This document shows, piece by piece, positions 42,681-54,532 of a stretch of DNA of 64,000 bases (positions are counted from its first letter, which is position 1; each line of letters opens with the position of its first letter). Origin of the DNA: Astropecten irregularis (taxonomy: Eukaryota; Echinodermata; Asteroidea; Paxillosida; Astropectinidae); NCBI GenBank assembly GCA_963971285.1, contig OZ020249.1, positions 7,750,001 through 7,814,000 of the forward strand, written 5' to 3'. Both the position numbers and the translations under genes were made by a program. The notes beneath the pieces were generated by a model. That model was not told the DNA's origin. It searched no databases and worked only from the letters and a program-made list of their open reading frames with translations.

Positions 42681-45551
42681 ATTCACAGGGGTTCAGTGTA
42701 CATGTACTATACACGAGAGTGTTACGAAGTAGAGGTTTTATTGGTTTTGACAGGATACTAAAGGTTCACCTAATTTACAACCCTCTTGATAATTGTAGTG
42801 CGGGCCATAATTTCATTTTGCAAATTAGGAAAGTTGAAAGCACCTTGTCGAATTCCCTATCCACAGCAAGGCACATAGGTAGAGACAATGTCTATGCATC
42901 AATTTCTGTGTTTCATTCCATTAAATGTCCGGCGTAGGTGAAAGCTCGGAGAAGAGAAAAAAAAAAGAAGAGGAAGAAATTGCTTCATTGCGAAATTGCC
43001 AGCAAGTTAACGGCGAATTTATCACCCCTCTGCTCGGTGGTCGTCCAATTGTCTGACGGGGATCAGAGAAGCCTCGTAGAAAGAAATAAGCTGATTGAGA
43101 TCGGCGACCCGTGATCACACGTTCTATCGGGCTTGCGAGACGATAGACACCGATGCGTACCGACCATCAGAGGAAGCTGTAAACACTCCCGCATGAGCTA
43201 ACAGTTACGGCATCGTCAACTGGGGGGCATGTACTCGTCGTCGCCTGATCACGCGGCAGCGAACTGAGAAACTCCTGACATGTGTGGGTCGTTGCCGTTG
43301 ATCAGTCGGTCGTTCAAGCGTGCTTTATCCCGCCGTCCAAATCCCCGTTGAGCCAACTACTGACAGATGCCCGCACAAGCCCGAATGCTCGCTCGTTCCC
43401 CTCACCCTAAGCTGCCAACGGAGGGCTTGTTTAAATGTCACACTCCACAATCACAAGATGAGATCAACGTCATCGGCAAATTACCCTCGCTCGGTTGCCG
43501 CTGTAAACACCCCAAAATCATGTTAGTATTGGAATTCTAACAGCGGTGTTGAGTTTTTTTTGGGGTGTGAACACGTTAAAGACGCAGCATATTCTGCAAC
43601 GGACACGTACATGCTCATTTGCTCGTTTGGGCGGGAAAATCAATTTTCTTTGTTCGTAATTTTCAATCTTTGTTAATGAATTGGAATGGATTAGATCTCA
43701 AATCAATACTTTGGTCATATTTATTATGGCATACAAATTATTAAGCAGAAATGTGGTTACTGAAAGTCTTTCAACAAGTGATTATCCGAATTACTTTGAA
43801 ATTTGTTCAAATTTTAGAAATATAATCTTGTTGAGCAAATGATGACCGTACTGGGACTTAAATCTGACAATAATGATTTTTCTCTTGCTTCACTAATTAA
43901 ATACGTGAGCTAGTTTTGCTTGGGTCCTTTACATTATGATGTAATGTACTTAAACAGCGCCCTCTCTGTTCAAAGGCGGAGTCGTAGACTTGCAATATCA
44001 TTGTCCGGGAGATGTATATGGTTTGTACATGAATTGAAGTTTCTTGAACTGTATGAAATTGGCCAACACATAGGATCTGTTGACATTGTATTGTTAAATT
44101 TGGATTTATCGGTTTTGTACATTTAACTAGTATGCACAAATCATAATCCGATGTAACTTACACAAATTATACCGTTACTGACCCCCCTGTAAGTAACAGG
44201 TAGCATCCGGGTCCAAATATATGGGATTACATGTACAGTGATGCAGCCAAAGCATAATGTGAAGTACATGTACTATTGTAGTTCAGTTTCAAAGGGTGTC
44301 ATTCTTACAGAGAGTACACCCTGTCAGGCAACGCGACATCTTGATGGTGCTCGCTATTCATTTGCGACACTTTTAAGAGACATTTGTAGCGAGATTCTCT
44401 CGTGACACTTCAACGTGAAACCGCTTACAATAATAAATTTCTAAGGAGTTTAAAACCCTTCTAATTGTCAGGCTAGGTCCGTCAGTTTTTTATATTGCTA
44501 TCCAGAACCATTCAGTTCTTGAATAAAGAAAGGTGCTTGCCTCGTTGCAACAATAATGCATCTTGCATTGTTAGGATTGCTGTCTCTTAATTGATAGCAT
44601 TCTCGATGCCCCAGACCACTTGAATAAAATTGATTGTGGATGCGAGGCATTCGGAAAAACCCCATTAATGTCAAATTGTGCGGAGTGCGGGCCACCGGGC
44701 AGCCATGATACTGTGTCTCACAACCGAACGAGATTGAAAAGAAAAAAAAAAGCCACGTCGTCGTACATGTACAGAACGAACGCAAACCCACAGAAATGCA
44801 CGCAGAGATAGAGGTACACAAAGCACTTCCGAGTGGATGATAATTTGAAGTGATTCCGAGCATAAACCCCACTGCCATATTCTGACAGTCGATCCTGTAA
44901 CCCGACCCCACAGTACGATATATATACACATCCAAGACCAGTTTAAAATTAGCCCCATAATGCCGACATCCGCAGACGGAGATTCAAAAAAGAAGAATGA
45001 ATATAGGGTACCGATTCACCGGGGATGCTTAATCTCGGGAACGGTTAAAAAAAAAAAAAACGGGAGAAGGAAATTATGCATGCTGTGTAGTAGGTTCGGA
45101 CGCGGTCGTTGAATATTCATAAGGGCTTGTGTCTCACGGCCATTGACCCCCCCTTGCTCTCGGTTTGATGGCCGTGGGGATTGATCTACGTCGAGTGCGC
45201 CGGGGAACGATATAGCCAGGTTATACCTTGTCTGACAGTGTTGGCTTTGGGAACCCTTCGGTACATGTATGTATGTACCTGGGCACTCGGTCTACGTTGT
45301 AGGGATGTTTTCTTAATATGCCTGGAGGTGAGGTCTGTTTGTGTGTGTCAACCGCCGGCCGTGCAACAAGATGGGGTACTTGTTCCTTGACCCCGACAGC
45401 AACAAATGAGCGGATAATTGCCAGGTGTCATCAGCCTGGCCAGTTATTCCAAATCAACATTCTCTCCGCTTATCCTTATCATATCTGCACCCATGCAAGC
45501 CTGTAAAATTTTTGGCATGGATACTTCTCAGTAATAAACGAAACAGTGGTA
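42681..45551. other. Unique sequence, candidate regulatory blocks, no gene seen
   Basis: 42980-43520 is the longest repeat-free, GC-balanced block in the window, with few long frames, the look of conserved non-coding DNA. 44470-45180 is similar, with a 145-codon minus frame (44498-44935) of no recognisable family and an A run at 45048-45061. Function is not determinable from sequence alone. Confidence 0.35.
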
Positions 45552-45555
45552 TTAA

Positions 45556-45913
45556 AGGTAGTATCATACTTTGGTATGAATCCAAAACAGAAATGTTCAC
45601 AGATTTACGTATAACTTACAGGGTATGAAGATGGTGCTGGCAGAAACATACCGTTAAAATTTTTCCGCCTGAAATGGTGTATTTATCCAGAAATCGGTTA
45701 AACAACGACCAAAATTCTTTTTGATCTTTTAAAAGATCAAAAATAAAAGAGAAAAGACTTAAGAAATACTATGGCAATTTTTTTACTGTTTTCTCAAAAA
45801 GTGGGCACCGTATGGGACTGAAATTTTCACAGATGACTGTTACTGTATCTGTCTTGATATGTTAGCCCGTGAATCTGTATTTCTTTGACAAAAACCAAAT
45901 TATGATATTACCT
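45556..45913 (-). mobile_element. TTAA MITE, family A, full length
   Basis: Perfect TTAA on both sides (45552-45555, 45914-45917). Ends AGGTAGTATCATACTTTGGT and CCAAATTATGATATTACCT. The interior is family A on the minus strand (GTGGGCACCGTATGGGACTG). Confidence 0.92.
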
Positions 45914-46187
45914 TTAATACATTTTTAGCAACCTTCACCTTGAAATAAAAATCTTCCATATTGTCTCTGGTTTCTACGGATGAAGAAAAATACATGTAAC
46001 ACCACATTGCCGCCAACCAGACAAAGCTCTCAGCACTTAATTAACAAAGGAATCTTTTTCCATAAATAAATGAATCTCCTTTTTGTTGTAATGCAGTGGA
46101 TTTTATTTCACAAACAAATGATTAGAAGTAAGTTATCAAGTCAATATTTTCTGTGAAGAAACCACCATCTTTAATAAAAAAGATTAA

Positions 46188-46536
46188 GGTGCAGTACAGG
46201 ATTGGTAACATACTGAAACAGAAATATTCACAGATTTACCTATAACTTTCAGGGTATGAAGATGGTGCTGGTAGAAACGTACCGTGGAAATATTTCCACC
46301 TGAAATGGTGTATTTATCCAGAAATAAGTCAAACAAACACTGTAAAAAGTTTTGATATCGGGGTAAGATCAAAATCATTCTTTGTTTTATAAGAAAAATT
46401 TAGTCGGCTATTTTCTTGTGACTCAGATGTCCGATTGAGCTCAAATTTTCACAGGTTTATTATTTCATGCGCCTATTGGATCAAACAAAGTGTGAGTGCT
46501 GTTCAGTGACCTTTACCAATCATGCATTATATACCT
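46188..46536 (+). mobile_element. TTAA MITE, family B, full length
   Basis: TTAA at 46184-46187 and 46537-46540. Begins GGTGCAGTACAGGATTGG and ends CCAATCATGCATTATATACC, T. The best-preserved family B copy here. Confidence 0.92.
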
Positions 46537-46540
46537 TTAA

Positions 46541-47347
46541 ATGTTATGGCTAGAACCTAAGGTAAAACCTTCGGAAAAGAAAGAAAGAAAATGAATACAT
46601 GAAATCATTACATTAAGTTTCTGCAAAAAAACAGTGCGCATGTGGTGATAATCAAATATAGATTTGCTCGAGTAATTTCAGACAATTTGGACGAATATAT
46701 CATCGAATAGTCCCTTTTGGTCAATGAACCATCATAATTTAACCTGATGATTTCCATAAAATCATCTGGACTTGGTATCAGCAACAGTTTAGGGTGACAA
46801 ACTCAAGCAGATTCCTGGGACTGCTATCGCCGTGGTGTCTAGGCTCCCCCCCCCCATCCCCCGGCCCGGCCCCTCCCATCTCACTCCCCTCTCAGCTGTC
46901 GCCGTTTAGAAAGGGCAGTGTACTGTGTGCGCTGCCACGGAAAAAAAAACACGATTCACTTCAATTGTTTACGTCCTTTTTTTTCTCTTTTTTTTTCCCC
47001 GCCCAGCGCCAGCGATGCACAATCCCGCAAGGTCGGGTACGCCGGGTCTTCGGACTGCAGGTTAGAAATTTGCCGTTCCCAACGGCCTACTTGCCGGGAA
47101 AAATTACCAGCAGACACTGCTACAGGTTTACACATGATGAAGCAAGCGAAAGTGCAATCAGATGTCAGCGCTGTGGGTGAAAAAACAAAATAACGACAAG
47201 AAAAAAAAAAAACGAAAGAAGCAATAGTGTAGGTGTGAGCGCAGATCAAACAAGATTTTTGATTTGGGTAACATGTTGGGATTTGATTTTTATAAGATGT
47301 TTAGAACTTAGATGTTCTATGATAGAGTGCTATGCTCACTTACTTCC
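46541..47347. other. Unique sequence, no gene seen
   Basis: C-rich run at 46848-46876, T run at 46978-46997, A run at 47202-47213. 47000-47170 is GC-balanced. Frames up to 128 codons cross the homopolymers and are not called. Confidence 0.4.
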
Positions 47348-47348
47348 A

Positions 47349-47872
47349 GGGGCCAATTTCATAGAGCTGCTTAAAGGTAATACTGTATCATACTTTGGTT
47401 TTTATCAAAGAAATACAGATTCATGGGCACAAATATCAAGACAGATACAGTCATCTGTGAAAATTTCAGTCCCATACGTTGCCCACTTTTTGAGAAAACA
47501 GTGAAAATTAGCCACAGTATTTCTTAAGTCTTTTCTCTTTTATTTTCGGTCGTTGTTTTACTAGTTTCTGGATAAATACACCATTTTAGGCAGAAAAATC
47601 TTAATGGTATGTTTCTACCACCACCATCTTCATACCCTGTAAGTTACACGTAAATCTGTGAAAATTTCTGTTTTGGTTTCCTACCAAAGTATGATACTAC
47701 CTTTAAGCACAAAATTTGCTTAAGAATGAGAAGTCTTCCTTGATCAAACAGGATTGCCAACCAAAATTTCATGTGATGTTTACAGCTTTTGACTTGTATT
47801 CGGCCATTGTTTGCTGAGCATAACATTCACAAGGAGTTTTGGCTGGCATACTAATTTTATTTTATCCAAGGT
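47349..47872. mobile_element. Palindromic MITE, family D, split by a TTAA MITE
   Basis: The left part, GGGGCCAATTTCATAGAGCT, GCTTAA, ends at 47374; the right part resumes TTAAGCACAAAATTTGC at 47703 and runs to about 47872, where the far end is missing. The join would read GCTTAAGCAC as in the 21305 copy. Confidence 0.9.
47375..47702 (+). mobile_element. TTAA MITE, family A, nested in family D
   Basis: 328 bp from AGGTAATACTGTATCATACT to AAGTATGATACTACCT, flanked by TTAA at 47371-47374 and 47703-47706. The host element has a single TTAA at that point, fixing both the element boundaries and the 4-bp target duplication. Confidence 0.95.
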
Positions 47873-48678
47873 TAGTGTCAGCATCCATGAAGAATCTTGA
47901 AACTCTCAGACAGTTTTGGGAAACGTTACAAACCCACTCTAGGTCGCATTTCATTAAGATGGTGATGCCTGATAAAGTCAGCGAGTCATTTCAAATCCGC
48001 CATCACAAAAATGCCATGATCGAGTTTAATAGGAAATTGTCATTCATTATTAAAGGTGTACTGTCCTATTTAGACATGCTGAACTGTGCATGCTCAGTCT
48101 TGCAACACAATGAATCAATTATGAAAGGTTGCCATGGTTTCCAGTAGATGACCACTTGCTGGACAACGTGACAAATGACCAACAGAATATTGACCGGTCA
48201 GCTACATTAAATAATAATAATACGGCTCTCGAGTCTGTACTTCGACAGCCTACTTACCCCACCTACCCTTGTGTTTGTCCCGTCAGCTAAAAAAAAAAAA
48301 AAAATACAGTAAGAACAATTATTCTGCCAAATCTCTCTTCGAGCGTTCCGCTCAATTTAACCCAGCTACGTCCTACGCTGCGTCTACGATGGTGTGCTTT
48401 GTCAGTACACCACTTGAAAAAAAAGAGAAGAGACAAAAAAACCCACTACTTAGGAGTTGAATGGAGCTCCGCATAAATTTCTTCCACTCAATTAGTGTTT
48501 TCTCGTCTGCGTAGAGTTACATGTACACCAAAACCCTTCTGAGCTACCAGTGCAAGCCAACGCTCTACCAGCAACCCGTAATGTTTAAAATGCTTCGTGT
48601 GAGAGGTTTTTTTTTATAGCGAGAGTACAGTTGCGACAAAAAATTTTGGAGTGTATTTTTTTTTTTTTTTGGTGGCGA

Positions 48679-48710
<32 letters not shown>

Positions 48711-49366
48711 GTGTACATAGGGTGAACAGTTGACCCGTTATATACATTCCACTTGGCTTAAGCTTAAAATCTTTGCGCGGAGGGCTCGGAAGTTATGTTT
48801 GTTCGGAATGACAATGGAGGGGGGGAGGGGGGAGGGGGGGGGGGTTGGAGGGACGTGAATTGGGCAGTAGCCCGTGGGGGTGGGGGGCGAGGGGGTTTGT
48901 ATTTTCACTGTGGTGTAATCTAGCCACTACACCGATGGCGCTGAGTGATGCTGCAGATTGATATTTATATCGATATCATTGACATATTAAGATGCAAGCA
49001 CCTAATAGTGGATGGTTGAAAAATGTTTGAATTTTTCGAAGAATTAAATTGGAGGAATTAGCTAGACTTGATGATTTGCGTGTGATTTTACTCAATTTTC
49101 AAATTTTTTGCAATTTTTGGTCTGAGATATTTCAGTGGAATGTTGGCCTCTGTTGCAGTGGTTATGGCTTTGTTTCTTTTTTATCAGATGCTCTCAGTCG
49201 CTTTCACACTTTCATCCTGACTTTCAAAGTGGCCTTTGGTATCGAGAAATGATCGTACATGTACTCCTTCTTAGTTATGTAAAATCGTTTCCCAAATTCC
49301 CATAAATTTCCTATTTTCTCATTTAGATAACCGCTGTACGTTTTTGCTCAATCTTCTGAAAATCTT
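47873..49366. other. Unique sequence with homopolymers and a G-rich tract
   Basis: A run at 48290-48304; long T runs at 48657-48672 and 48680-48706; GGAGGGGGGGAGGGGGGAGG-type tract at 48818-48897, G-quadruplex-capable. A degenerate tRNA-like motif on the minus strand at 48535-48575 lacks box B. No gene supported. Confidence 0.5.
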
Positions 49367-49369
49367 GAA

Positions 49370-49727
49370 AGGTAGTTTCATACTTTGGTAAGAGACCAAA
49401 ACAGAAATGTTCACAGATTTACCTATAACTTACAGGGTATGAAGATGGTGTTGGTAGAAACATACCGTTAAAATTGTTCCGCCTGAAATGGTGTATTTAT
49501 CCAGAAATTAGTAAAACAATGATCAAACTTTTTTTGGAACTTTTAAAAGATCAGAAATAAAAGAGAAAAGACTTAAGAATACTGTGGCTGTTTTTCACTA
49601 TTTTCTCGAAAAATTGGCACAGTATGGGACTGAAATTTTTACATATGACTGTTACTGTATCTTCCTTGATATTTTTGCCCATGAATCTGTATTTCTTTGA
49701 CAAAAACCAAAGTATGATATATTACCT
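49370..49727 (-). mobile_element. TTAA MITE, family A, full length
   Basis: AGGTAGTTTCATACTTTGGT at the left, AAGTATGATATATTACCT at the right, TTAA at 49728-49731; the left target has drifted to TTGA. Minus-strand family A interior. Confidence 0.88.
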
Positions 49728-49731
49728 TTAA

Positions 49732-51402
49732 AGCTGGGCTCCAATGATTTCAAAAAATAAGATGTTCACGTAAAATTTTGTTCACCTAGCTCCAATTAAG
49801 GTTAACATATCATTAACCCTCACTTTTTGAAGTTTCTTGATGTGAATTTTAAGCCACCTTTTACCGTTCCACATTCGCCAAGAATGATAAATTTTCTCTC
49901 GACTTTGCCCGTTTTTGGTTCATTTACATATAATGAATATTCATGTTTTCGTGAAGTTGGTGACGTAGAAGAGGGGATTCGCTTTCCTTATGAATATTTA
50001 TACACAGTGTGTTGCATATTACATACCCACACGCGATACATGCACCGATCATTTCGAAAGTAAAATGGTTGAAAATGATACATATGGCGACCGTCCTTGG
50101 TAGGAATACAGCATCGATGAAGAATCAATGTACCAATCGGATATTAATGATCATTCGGGCAGTGATTCGGACAGTTTTGACATACAGAAACCGCATGTAC
50201 ACAAAACTCACTGGAAATCCCATACAACTCCCGCGCACCGAGGGGATTCGTTCGTGGACCGTATCCCCTCGACTACGTCACACATTGACATGAATTTAAA
50301 TAGCGCCACCCACGGCCAGTTGGGGTATATAGTCCCAAGAATTGACAATTACTATCAAATTCTATTTCCAATATTACTAAATAATGAAAAAACAACAGCC
50401 CCGTTGTATATTATGAGAAGGTTCTTATATGTCTTATAAACGAGGATTTGTATTTGTTTCATTTTTTTACAAATCGTTATTCTCCATCTTTAAGCCCGTG
50501 GCCGTGGGGGTATTGGAAAAGAGCACCAAGGTTAGCTCTGATCCTTGTTCATGTAGGATTTTGACCTTCCTGAAAGTTAGAGATTATTTCAAGCATGTTG
50601 TTTCTTTACACCCCACGGCAAAGCGAATCCCACACTATGTTCATGATGAGTAACACAGAGTACATACTTAATACACGCCGTTCGGGTCCCATCCAAACGC
50701 AATCAGAGATTCATCGTTTAATGTCACTCCAAAATCGAGTGTTGATGCAAGGTATTTTTATTTAACGTGCCGCGGAATCGGCAAACGGCTCCCCCCGTCG
50801 GCCGAGGTACGCCGGCATCCCGGGACCCCCCCCCCCCCCGGTCCAAGTTGTAAAGCTCTACGGCAAATATTTATTCCATAACAAGGAATTAAACCTTTGC
50901 AGCTGTTTGTAACGATTAGAGTGCTGTCCCACGCTGCCTGAATGCCAAAGCCTGGGCAACAGTCAGTCTCGTCTATTGTGTATCGGTCATTGACTTGTTT
51001 CGTTCGGTGGACGTACACTCTCAGTCTCTACGTCTGTCATGCCGTTTCTAAACACACGCTCACAGTACATTGGAGACAGCGCCAAACCCACAAGTGTTTG
51101 CAACCTTAAGAATTTCTTAATGTTTTTCTTTTTTTATTCAGTCTTATATAAGAGTTTGATACTGCCTGTTGACGAGTCGGTAACCACTGTGCCCCAGGGT
51201 ACCAGTGTAACTTTCTATAATGACAAGAAAAGTGTTAGCGGAGATATAAATCTGTTTTCTCGTTTTCCGTGGACGCCCCACCCCCACCAAAATATGAAAA
51301 TACTTGATTGTGTTTGTTAAATCTTCGTACCAATTTGTGAATTTGAACAATAATGCATAGTTTGAGCTTAGCATGGGATATGTATGTGTATAAAATGATA
51401 TC
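49732..51402. other. Unique sequence, no gene seen
   Basis: Frames of 78-103 codons at 49827-50439 and others have no recognisable domain. 15 C at 50825-50839. 50680-51060 is GC-balanced and repeat-free. Confidence 0.35.
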
Positions 51403-51405
51403 TTA

Positions 51406-51546
51406 GGGTCTGTTTGTTTTGTCGCGGATCTTGGTCACCATATTTGATCGTGCAAATGCATGTCGCAGGTAGGATACGCTAAAATGCGATCCAGAGCAGC
51501 TTTTGCACGCCGAATCACTGATCACGTGCCTGAAACAAACAGGCCC
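51406..51546. mobile_element. MITE with GGGCCTGTTTGTTT ends and 3-bp target TTA, family L
   Basis: Begins GGGTCTGTTTGTTTTG and ends GAAACAAACAGGCCC, flanked by TTA (51403-51405 and 51547-51549). Shares ends and GTAGGATACGCTAAAATGCG-like interior with 63300-63423. A 3-bp duplication fits a PIF/Harbinger-type element. Confidence 0.85.
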
Positions 51547-51549
51547 TTA

Positions 51550-52283
51550 ATCAATCGTTATAGCACTCTTAAAAATTGACCCACAGTCAGATTTCCAGTT
51601 GTAGCTTAATTTCTCCTTCTCTTCAATCACAAATCCTGAGTTCAAATTCATCATAAAATTGAACGAGGGAAATAAGACGTAAAATATTTCTTTACTCTTC
51701 TTCAGGCTATTCCAGAAAAAAGCCTCAACTTCAATATGCAACTTTTTACAATTCCCTGAGCCGATTTCAAAACATGATTGGTCAATTTTTCATTCCCAAG
51801 AAATTTTTAATCTAGATTGTTTGGGTATAATACCTTGCAACGGAGCCATCACTCAATTTCACTAAAACCTACGCGTCAATTATTCCCATGAAATATGTCT
51901 TCAATTACAAATGACGTTTGCGTATTCTATGATTCTTTTACAAAGATCAGTAGGGATTTGCATACTTCTGCTAGTTTATTGAGTGGAGCGCGCTTCAATT
52001 TGAATGAAATACGCTTTGTGTTTTTGAGGCTTATTGTACAGATGTTTTTCACCGAATGAAAGAGTGAAAAATACATTAATCTCGGTAAGAGATTGATATA
52101 AAGTTGCTTCGATTCTTTTGAGCTTCAATGTACAAGCTTTAAAATGAGTTTCTTATTATTATAGACTGAAAATTGTAAAGGTGAAGTACTTTTCGAGAGT
52201 TTGAAAGGTGAAAGCACTCGACTAGCAATATTTCACAAAATTTCCTTCCTTAATCCAAACTCTTAAAAGGGTTTCAAAAACCC
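51550..52283. other. Unique AT-rich sequence
   Basis: No repeat or convincing frame. Confidence 0.4.
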
Positions 52284-52540
52284 AAGTTAGCTTGAATAGC
52301 GCTCCATACTTGCGCTAAAAACAGCAGGCTAAATGCTGTGAAATCACACCGGATCTCAGACAAATATTGCAACCATGCAAACATGTGGTGGATATGTGCT
52401 TGTGTGCATGCATGGTGTACACTATATGTGTGAGTCAATGTTTGTCAGACATCCGGGGATTTTGTACATGTGCACGCTGGCCAAATCATTCTTGTGACGT
52501 CATTAGTGTGGAGCGCTATTCTTGTTCACAAGCTTAACTA
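52284..52540. repeat. Possible inverted-repeat element with GAATAGCGCTCCA ends
   Basis: TTGAATAGCGCTCCATAC at the left against GTGTGGAGCGCTATTCTTG at the right, about 16 of 18 complementary, bounding about 200 bp. No target duplication resolved. Confidence 0.5.
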
Positions 52541-52642
52541 TTACACAAAAATTCAAAGTCATTTAAGACTAAACACCATTTGTACATATTTTTAAATTAA
52601 GATTTCAAGTTGTGCATAGTGGACATAAGAACTGAGTAAGAT

Positions 52643-53030
52643 TTGTGGTTACACCGTACTCATACTGGAAGAGGTTTGGTTCTAAATAAGAACCGATGAA
52701 TAACTTCAGTTCTTCCTCACTGGTTCTTTTCAGAACCACACCTGGAGACAATTTCACGGCTCTTCTTAGCACAAAAATTTGCTAACCATGAATTTTCTGT
52801 CTTAATGCAAAATAGGATTAACAACCAAATGTCCATGATTTGTGTATCGCTTGCGATTGTTCTTTGGCTGTTGTTCGCTGACCATGAATATCAAATGGAA
52901 TTTGTAATGGTGGTTTGTTTTATTGAGCAAAACATTTTGTGCTAAGCGATTTTTTGTGCTTAGCAGCCCCATGAAATTGGTCCCAGTACTTTATGTGGTG
53001 TATCCGCAAACCTTACACAGTTCGTTCTTC
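52643..53030. mobile_element. Family G element split by family E
   Basis: Left part (GGTTCTAAATAAGAACCGAT, CACTGGTTCTTTTCAGAACC) and right part (TTTATGTGGTGTATCCGCAA, ACCTTA) align to the 13500-13712 insertion and are separated by the complete element at 52744-52983. Confidence 0.65.
52744..52983. mobile_element. Palindromic MITE, family E, nested in family G
   Basis: GGAGACAATTTCACGGCTCT and CTTAGCACAAAAATTTGC at the left, TTTTTGTGCTTAGCAGCCCC, ATGAAATTGGTCCC at the right. Body CTTTGGCTGTTGTTCGCTGA as in the 33414 copy (inverted). Confidence 0.85.
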
Positions 53031-53036
53031 ATTTTG

Positions 53037-53190
53037 CTTGGAGTTTATAGAAGGGCATGACGTTCTCGATAATGTTCCTGCTAGGATCGAAACGCGTCAG
53101 GCCGTCCTAACTTCAAGCATTTGATAACTTTCAGGTAATTTTTTCGGCTGGTGAGCAGTTCGCAGCAGTTTATAATACTTGTATTGAGTT
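53037..53190 (+). repeat. Family H, partial inverted half followed by a full core and flank
   Basis: 53037-53062 carries a decayed reversed core (TTGCTTGGAGTTTATAGAAG). 53072-53125 is a forward core with TTCCTGCTAGGATCGAAACG, CGTCAGGCCGTCCTAACTTC. The usual 3' flank (GGCTGGTGAGCAGTTCGCAG) follows. Confidence 0.7.
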
Positions 53191-53735
53191 TATTATCGGT
53201 ACTTGTACAGAACTTCATTTTTATTCTTTTTAGACAGTTAGAGGGTGTGGGGGAGGCTGAGATATGAGTAGGTACAAGTGCAACGACCGTCGCAGGTCTG
53301 CGCTCGAGGCTACGCCGTCCCTAGGGTCCTATTCATACCTGGCTGTGTTCGTATCCGTATAATATCATTCATTGCACGTGTAATTCTCATTGTTGTCGGC
53401 TATTCGCAGCCGGGGGCTGGGGGACAGCCCCACCGAGCCCACACCACCGCCAACCAGCACCGCCAACCAGCCTTTGTTGGGTGGCCGCACTGTGAAGTCA
53501 GTCGACAATTGCACGGCCATTGGCCCATACTAGCATAGTCCCATGAAAACATGAAACTACTATCCAGATTTTTTAGTATGCTACTCTTTTTGTTATTTTC
53601 TGAACAATTTATTATACAGATAATCTTGTCACTGATCTTTTTGTGCGTTTTGAATCAATCTTGCTCCGCTTTGGCATAAATAATTGAGCACAATGAAAAA
53701 TTTATTCTTTCTTTACAATTTCAATGGAATTCTTT
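53191..53735. other. Unique sequence with a GC-rich patch
   Basis: 53270-53530 is GC-rich and contains GCAGCCGGGGGCTGGGGGAC and a duplicated CACCGCCAACCAGC at 53442-53469. The 86-codon frame over it has no recognisable domain. Confidence 0.4.
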
Positions 53736-53739
53736 TTAA

Positions 53740-54036
53740 AGGTAGTATCATACTTTGGTTTTTGTCAAAGAAATGCAGATTCATGAGCAAAAATATCAAG
53801 TAATTTCCAGTCCTATACGGTGCCTACTCTGTGAGAAAACAGTGCAAAACGGCAAGGGTATTTTAAAAATCTTTTCACCATTTTTTGGTCATTGGTTAAA
53901 ATTACTCTTTACAGCATTTCAGACAGAAACATTTTTAACGGTAGGTTTCTACCAGCACTATTTTCATACCCTGAAAGTTATAGGTAAATCTGTAAACATT
54001 TCTGTTTTGGTATGTTACCAATCCTGTACTGTACCT
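53740..54036 (+). mobile_element. TTAA MITE with an A-type left end and B-type right end
   Basis: TTAA at 53736-53739, AGGTAGTATCATACTTTGGT at the left (family A), but TGTTACCAATCCTGTACTGT, ACCT at the right (family B), with CTAA in place of TTAA. The interior is family A with small deletions. A recombinant or an ancestral intermediate. Confidence 0.85.
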
Positions 54037-54182
54037 CTAAGGGTAATGGTAGGATTGGGGCAGTTGGTCGCATTGCTTGTTTGTTTTGCTGTGGTTTGTT
54101 GTTTTTGTGTTTTGGATCTGTAGAAATTGCGTAGGTGGGTGAGTGGTTGGTTTGTGTAGGACATTGTCTGCCTTACAATTAA

Positions 54183-54528
54183 AGGTAATATCATACTTTG
54201 GTTTTTATCAAAGAAATACAGTTTCATGGGCAGAAATATCAAGACAGATACAGTAACAGTCATCTGTGAAAATTTCAGTCCCATACGGTGCCAACTTTTT
54301 GAGAAAACAGTGAAAAACAGCCACAGCATGTCTTAAGTCTTTTCTATTTTATTTTTGATCTTTTAAAAGATAAAAAAGATTTTCGGTCGTTGTTTTACTA
54401 ATTTCTTGATAAATACACAATTTTAACGGTATGTTTCTACCACCACCATCTTCATACCCTGTAAAAGTTATATGTAAATCTTTGAACATTTCTGTTTTGG
54501 TTTCTTATACCAAAATATGATACTACCT
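54183..54528 (+). mobile_element. TTAA MITE, family A, full length
   Basis: Perfect TTAA on both sides (54179-54182, 54529-54532), with AGGTAATATCATACTTTGGT and CAAAATATGATACTACCT ends. A 21-base gap near CACAATTTTAACGG removes the GGCAGAAA block. Confidence 0.93.
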
Positions 54529-54532
54529 TTAA

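Noticed and set aside
44498..44935. 145-codon minus-strand frame
   Set aside because: No recognisable domain, no splice or start evidence, and a competing overlapping frame in another phase; kept as unique non-coding sequence.
48535..48575. tRNA-like minus-strand motif (GGTAGAGCGTTGGCTTGCA)
   Set aside because: Short, lacks box B and acceptor stem; too weak to call.
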